NCBI GenBank assembly: GCA_002348425.1
Contig: DEBE01000048.1
Location: 1 to 16,022 of the forward strand
From: Alphaproteobacteria bacterium UBA2964
GTDB lineage: Bacteria; Pseudomonadota; Alphaproteobacteria; MPNO01; UBA2964
Reading direction: 5' to 3'
Length of the DNA: 16,022 bases
Shown: positions 15,245 to 16,022 of the stretch, piece after piece
Layout: each line of letters opens with the position of its first letter
Position numbering within the stretch: the first letter of the stretch is position 1
Made by a program: the position numbers and the translations under genes
The notes under the pieces: model-generated
Told to the model about the DNA's origin: nothing
The model's input: the letters and a program-made list of their open reading frames with translations, nothing else
Database searches by the model: none

Positions 15245-16022
15245 TTAAAAATTTATTTTTTTCCTTCGGCTAACCAATTTAATACCCTTTGGCTGCCCAA
15301 CCACCACAAAAGTTAAGTCCTCTTCACTCAGGAATTTCTTTGCTACACGTTTAATATCTTCTTTAGAGACAGTGTTAATTAATTGCTCGCGCCTCTCCAA
15401 ATAATGTCTACCGAGATTGTTAACCTGCATGGCAAGTAGAAGACTTGAGATTCCCCGCGTTGACGTAAGACGCAATGGAAAGGAGCCATTTAAATATGTT
15501 TTTGCTGCGATGATTTCAGAATCCGTTGCACCGTTCTGAGCGATTTTTTTCCACTCCTCTCTAATGATTTTAATGGACTGATTTACGCGCTTATTAGCTG
15601 ATGCCACTCTTCCCATGTAAAGTGCAGAGTGATCAAAAGGATTTAAATAGCTATAGACGGAATATGCCAATCCTCTCTTTTCTCTTACTTCTGACATCAA
15701 TCTTGATGAAAATCCTCCACCACCCAGTATGTGGTTCATCACCAGAGCAATATACCAGTCCGGATGGTCTCTCTTAAGTGCCGCATGTCCGAACACAACA
15801 ATGCTTTGTGGTATTTTATAATCTACAACGATTAGTTGGCCTATAGTATTTGGAATAACATCAACGACCTTTTGTGGTTTACCCTTTAACGGTAGATTAC
15901 CGAAAACCCAATCTAGGTATACACTCAATTCCTTTGGTGAAATATCGCCAGCTGCTGCAACCAACAAAGAATTTCGGGTTATATGGCGACCCATATAATT
16001 CTGGAGATCTTGTTTATTTATA
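15245..16022 (-). CDS. M16 family (insulinase/processing peptidase-like) protein, partial (N-terminus beyond window)
   Basis: The frame stays open to the window edge. Residues before the in-frame ATG at 15994 (NKQDLQNYMGRHITR) already fit the family, so the true start lies outside and this is the C-terminal 259 codons. The visible part is the second M16 domain: LVAAAGDISPKELSVYLD, GGGGFSSRLMSEVREKRGLAYS with the R/Y pair that binds substrate backbone, and a late VVVGQPKG. The wording of FPLRLTSTRGISSLLLAMQVNNLG recalls the second of two tandem M16 genes in Alphaproteobacteria, often the copy lacking the HxxEH zinc site. The catalytic region is out of view, so activity cannot be judged. Such proteins are periplasmic or membrane-attached and degrade peptides. 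Confidence 0.88.
   Translation of the reverse strand, partial: INKQDLQNYMGRHITRNSLLVAAAGDISPKELSVYLDWVFGNLPLKGKPQKVVDVIPNTIGQLIVVDYKIPQSIVVFGHAALKRDHPDWYIALVMNHILGGGGFSSRLMSEVREKRGLAYSVYSYLNPFDHSALYMGRVASANKRVNQSIKIIREEWKKIAQNGATDSEIIAAKTYLNGSFPLRLTSTRGISSLLLAMQVNNLGRHYLERREQLINTVSKEDIKRVAKKFLSEEDLTFVVVGQPKGIKLVSRRKKINF

Noticed and set aside
1..16022. Search for CRISPR arrays, IS ends, tRNA genes and phage genes
   Set aside because: No regularly spaced repeats, transposase-like proteins, tRNA-like cloverleaf or phage proteins were seen by reading; very short or decayed elements could still be missed.

Overview
The window looks like a piece of an AT-rich alphaproteobacterial chromosome, probably from a free-living marine or similar oligotroph. 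This is an inference. It rests on the MutL carboxyl end (QCNHGRPTYVEL), the short-type Pgi, and a second-copy M16 peptidase of the kind found next to mutL-type housekeeping genes in Rhodospirillales-like genomes. It also rests on the mix of UbiD, Rieske, PhyH, TctC and isochorismatase genes common in such organisms. No plasmid, phage, insertion sequence, CRISPR, tRNA or rRNA signal was seen. Genes are tightly packed. No gap exceeds 300 bases; the longest are 5784-5975, 13087-13254 and 463-617.

Left part (1-4500): a PhyH-type oxygenase cut by the window edge diverges from a three-gene set, ubiD1 - ubiD2 - cupin. The two UbiD-family decarboxylases are diverged tandem paralogues, and both keep the full prenyl-FMN active-site residue pattern. 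The cupin has a three-histidine metal site like thiol dioxygenases. A perfect 18-bp dyad sits just upstream of ubiD2, and a weaker site with the same ATAC-N6-GTAT core overlaps a possible -10 box upstream of ubiD1.

Middle (4535-9207): tadA (minus strand) and rluB-rsmD (plus strand) are housekeeping RNA-modification genes that I recall being adjacent and divergent in many Alphaproteobacteria. Here they are separated by three metabolic genes. These are a maleate isomerase/arylmalonate decarboxylase-like protein lacking the family's catalytic cysteines, an orphan TctC-type periplasmic binding protein followed by a clear terminator, and a PuuD-like class I amidotransferase hydrolase whose end overlaps the rluB start by 20 bases.

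Right part (9230-16022): the minus strand carries pgi - mutL - isochorismatase-like hydrolase as a tight apparent operon. Diverging from it are a TauE/SafE permease and a Rieske oxygenase alpha subunit. The window ends in an incomplete M16 peptidase-like gene, convergent with the Rieske gene. Housekeeping genes (tadA, rluB, rsmD, mutL, pgi, M16) therefore alternate with catabolic or transport genes likely to act on small organic acids, amides or aromatic compounds. No substrate can be assigned from sequence alone.
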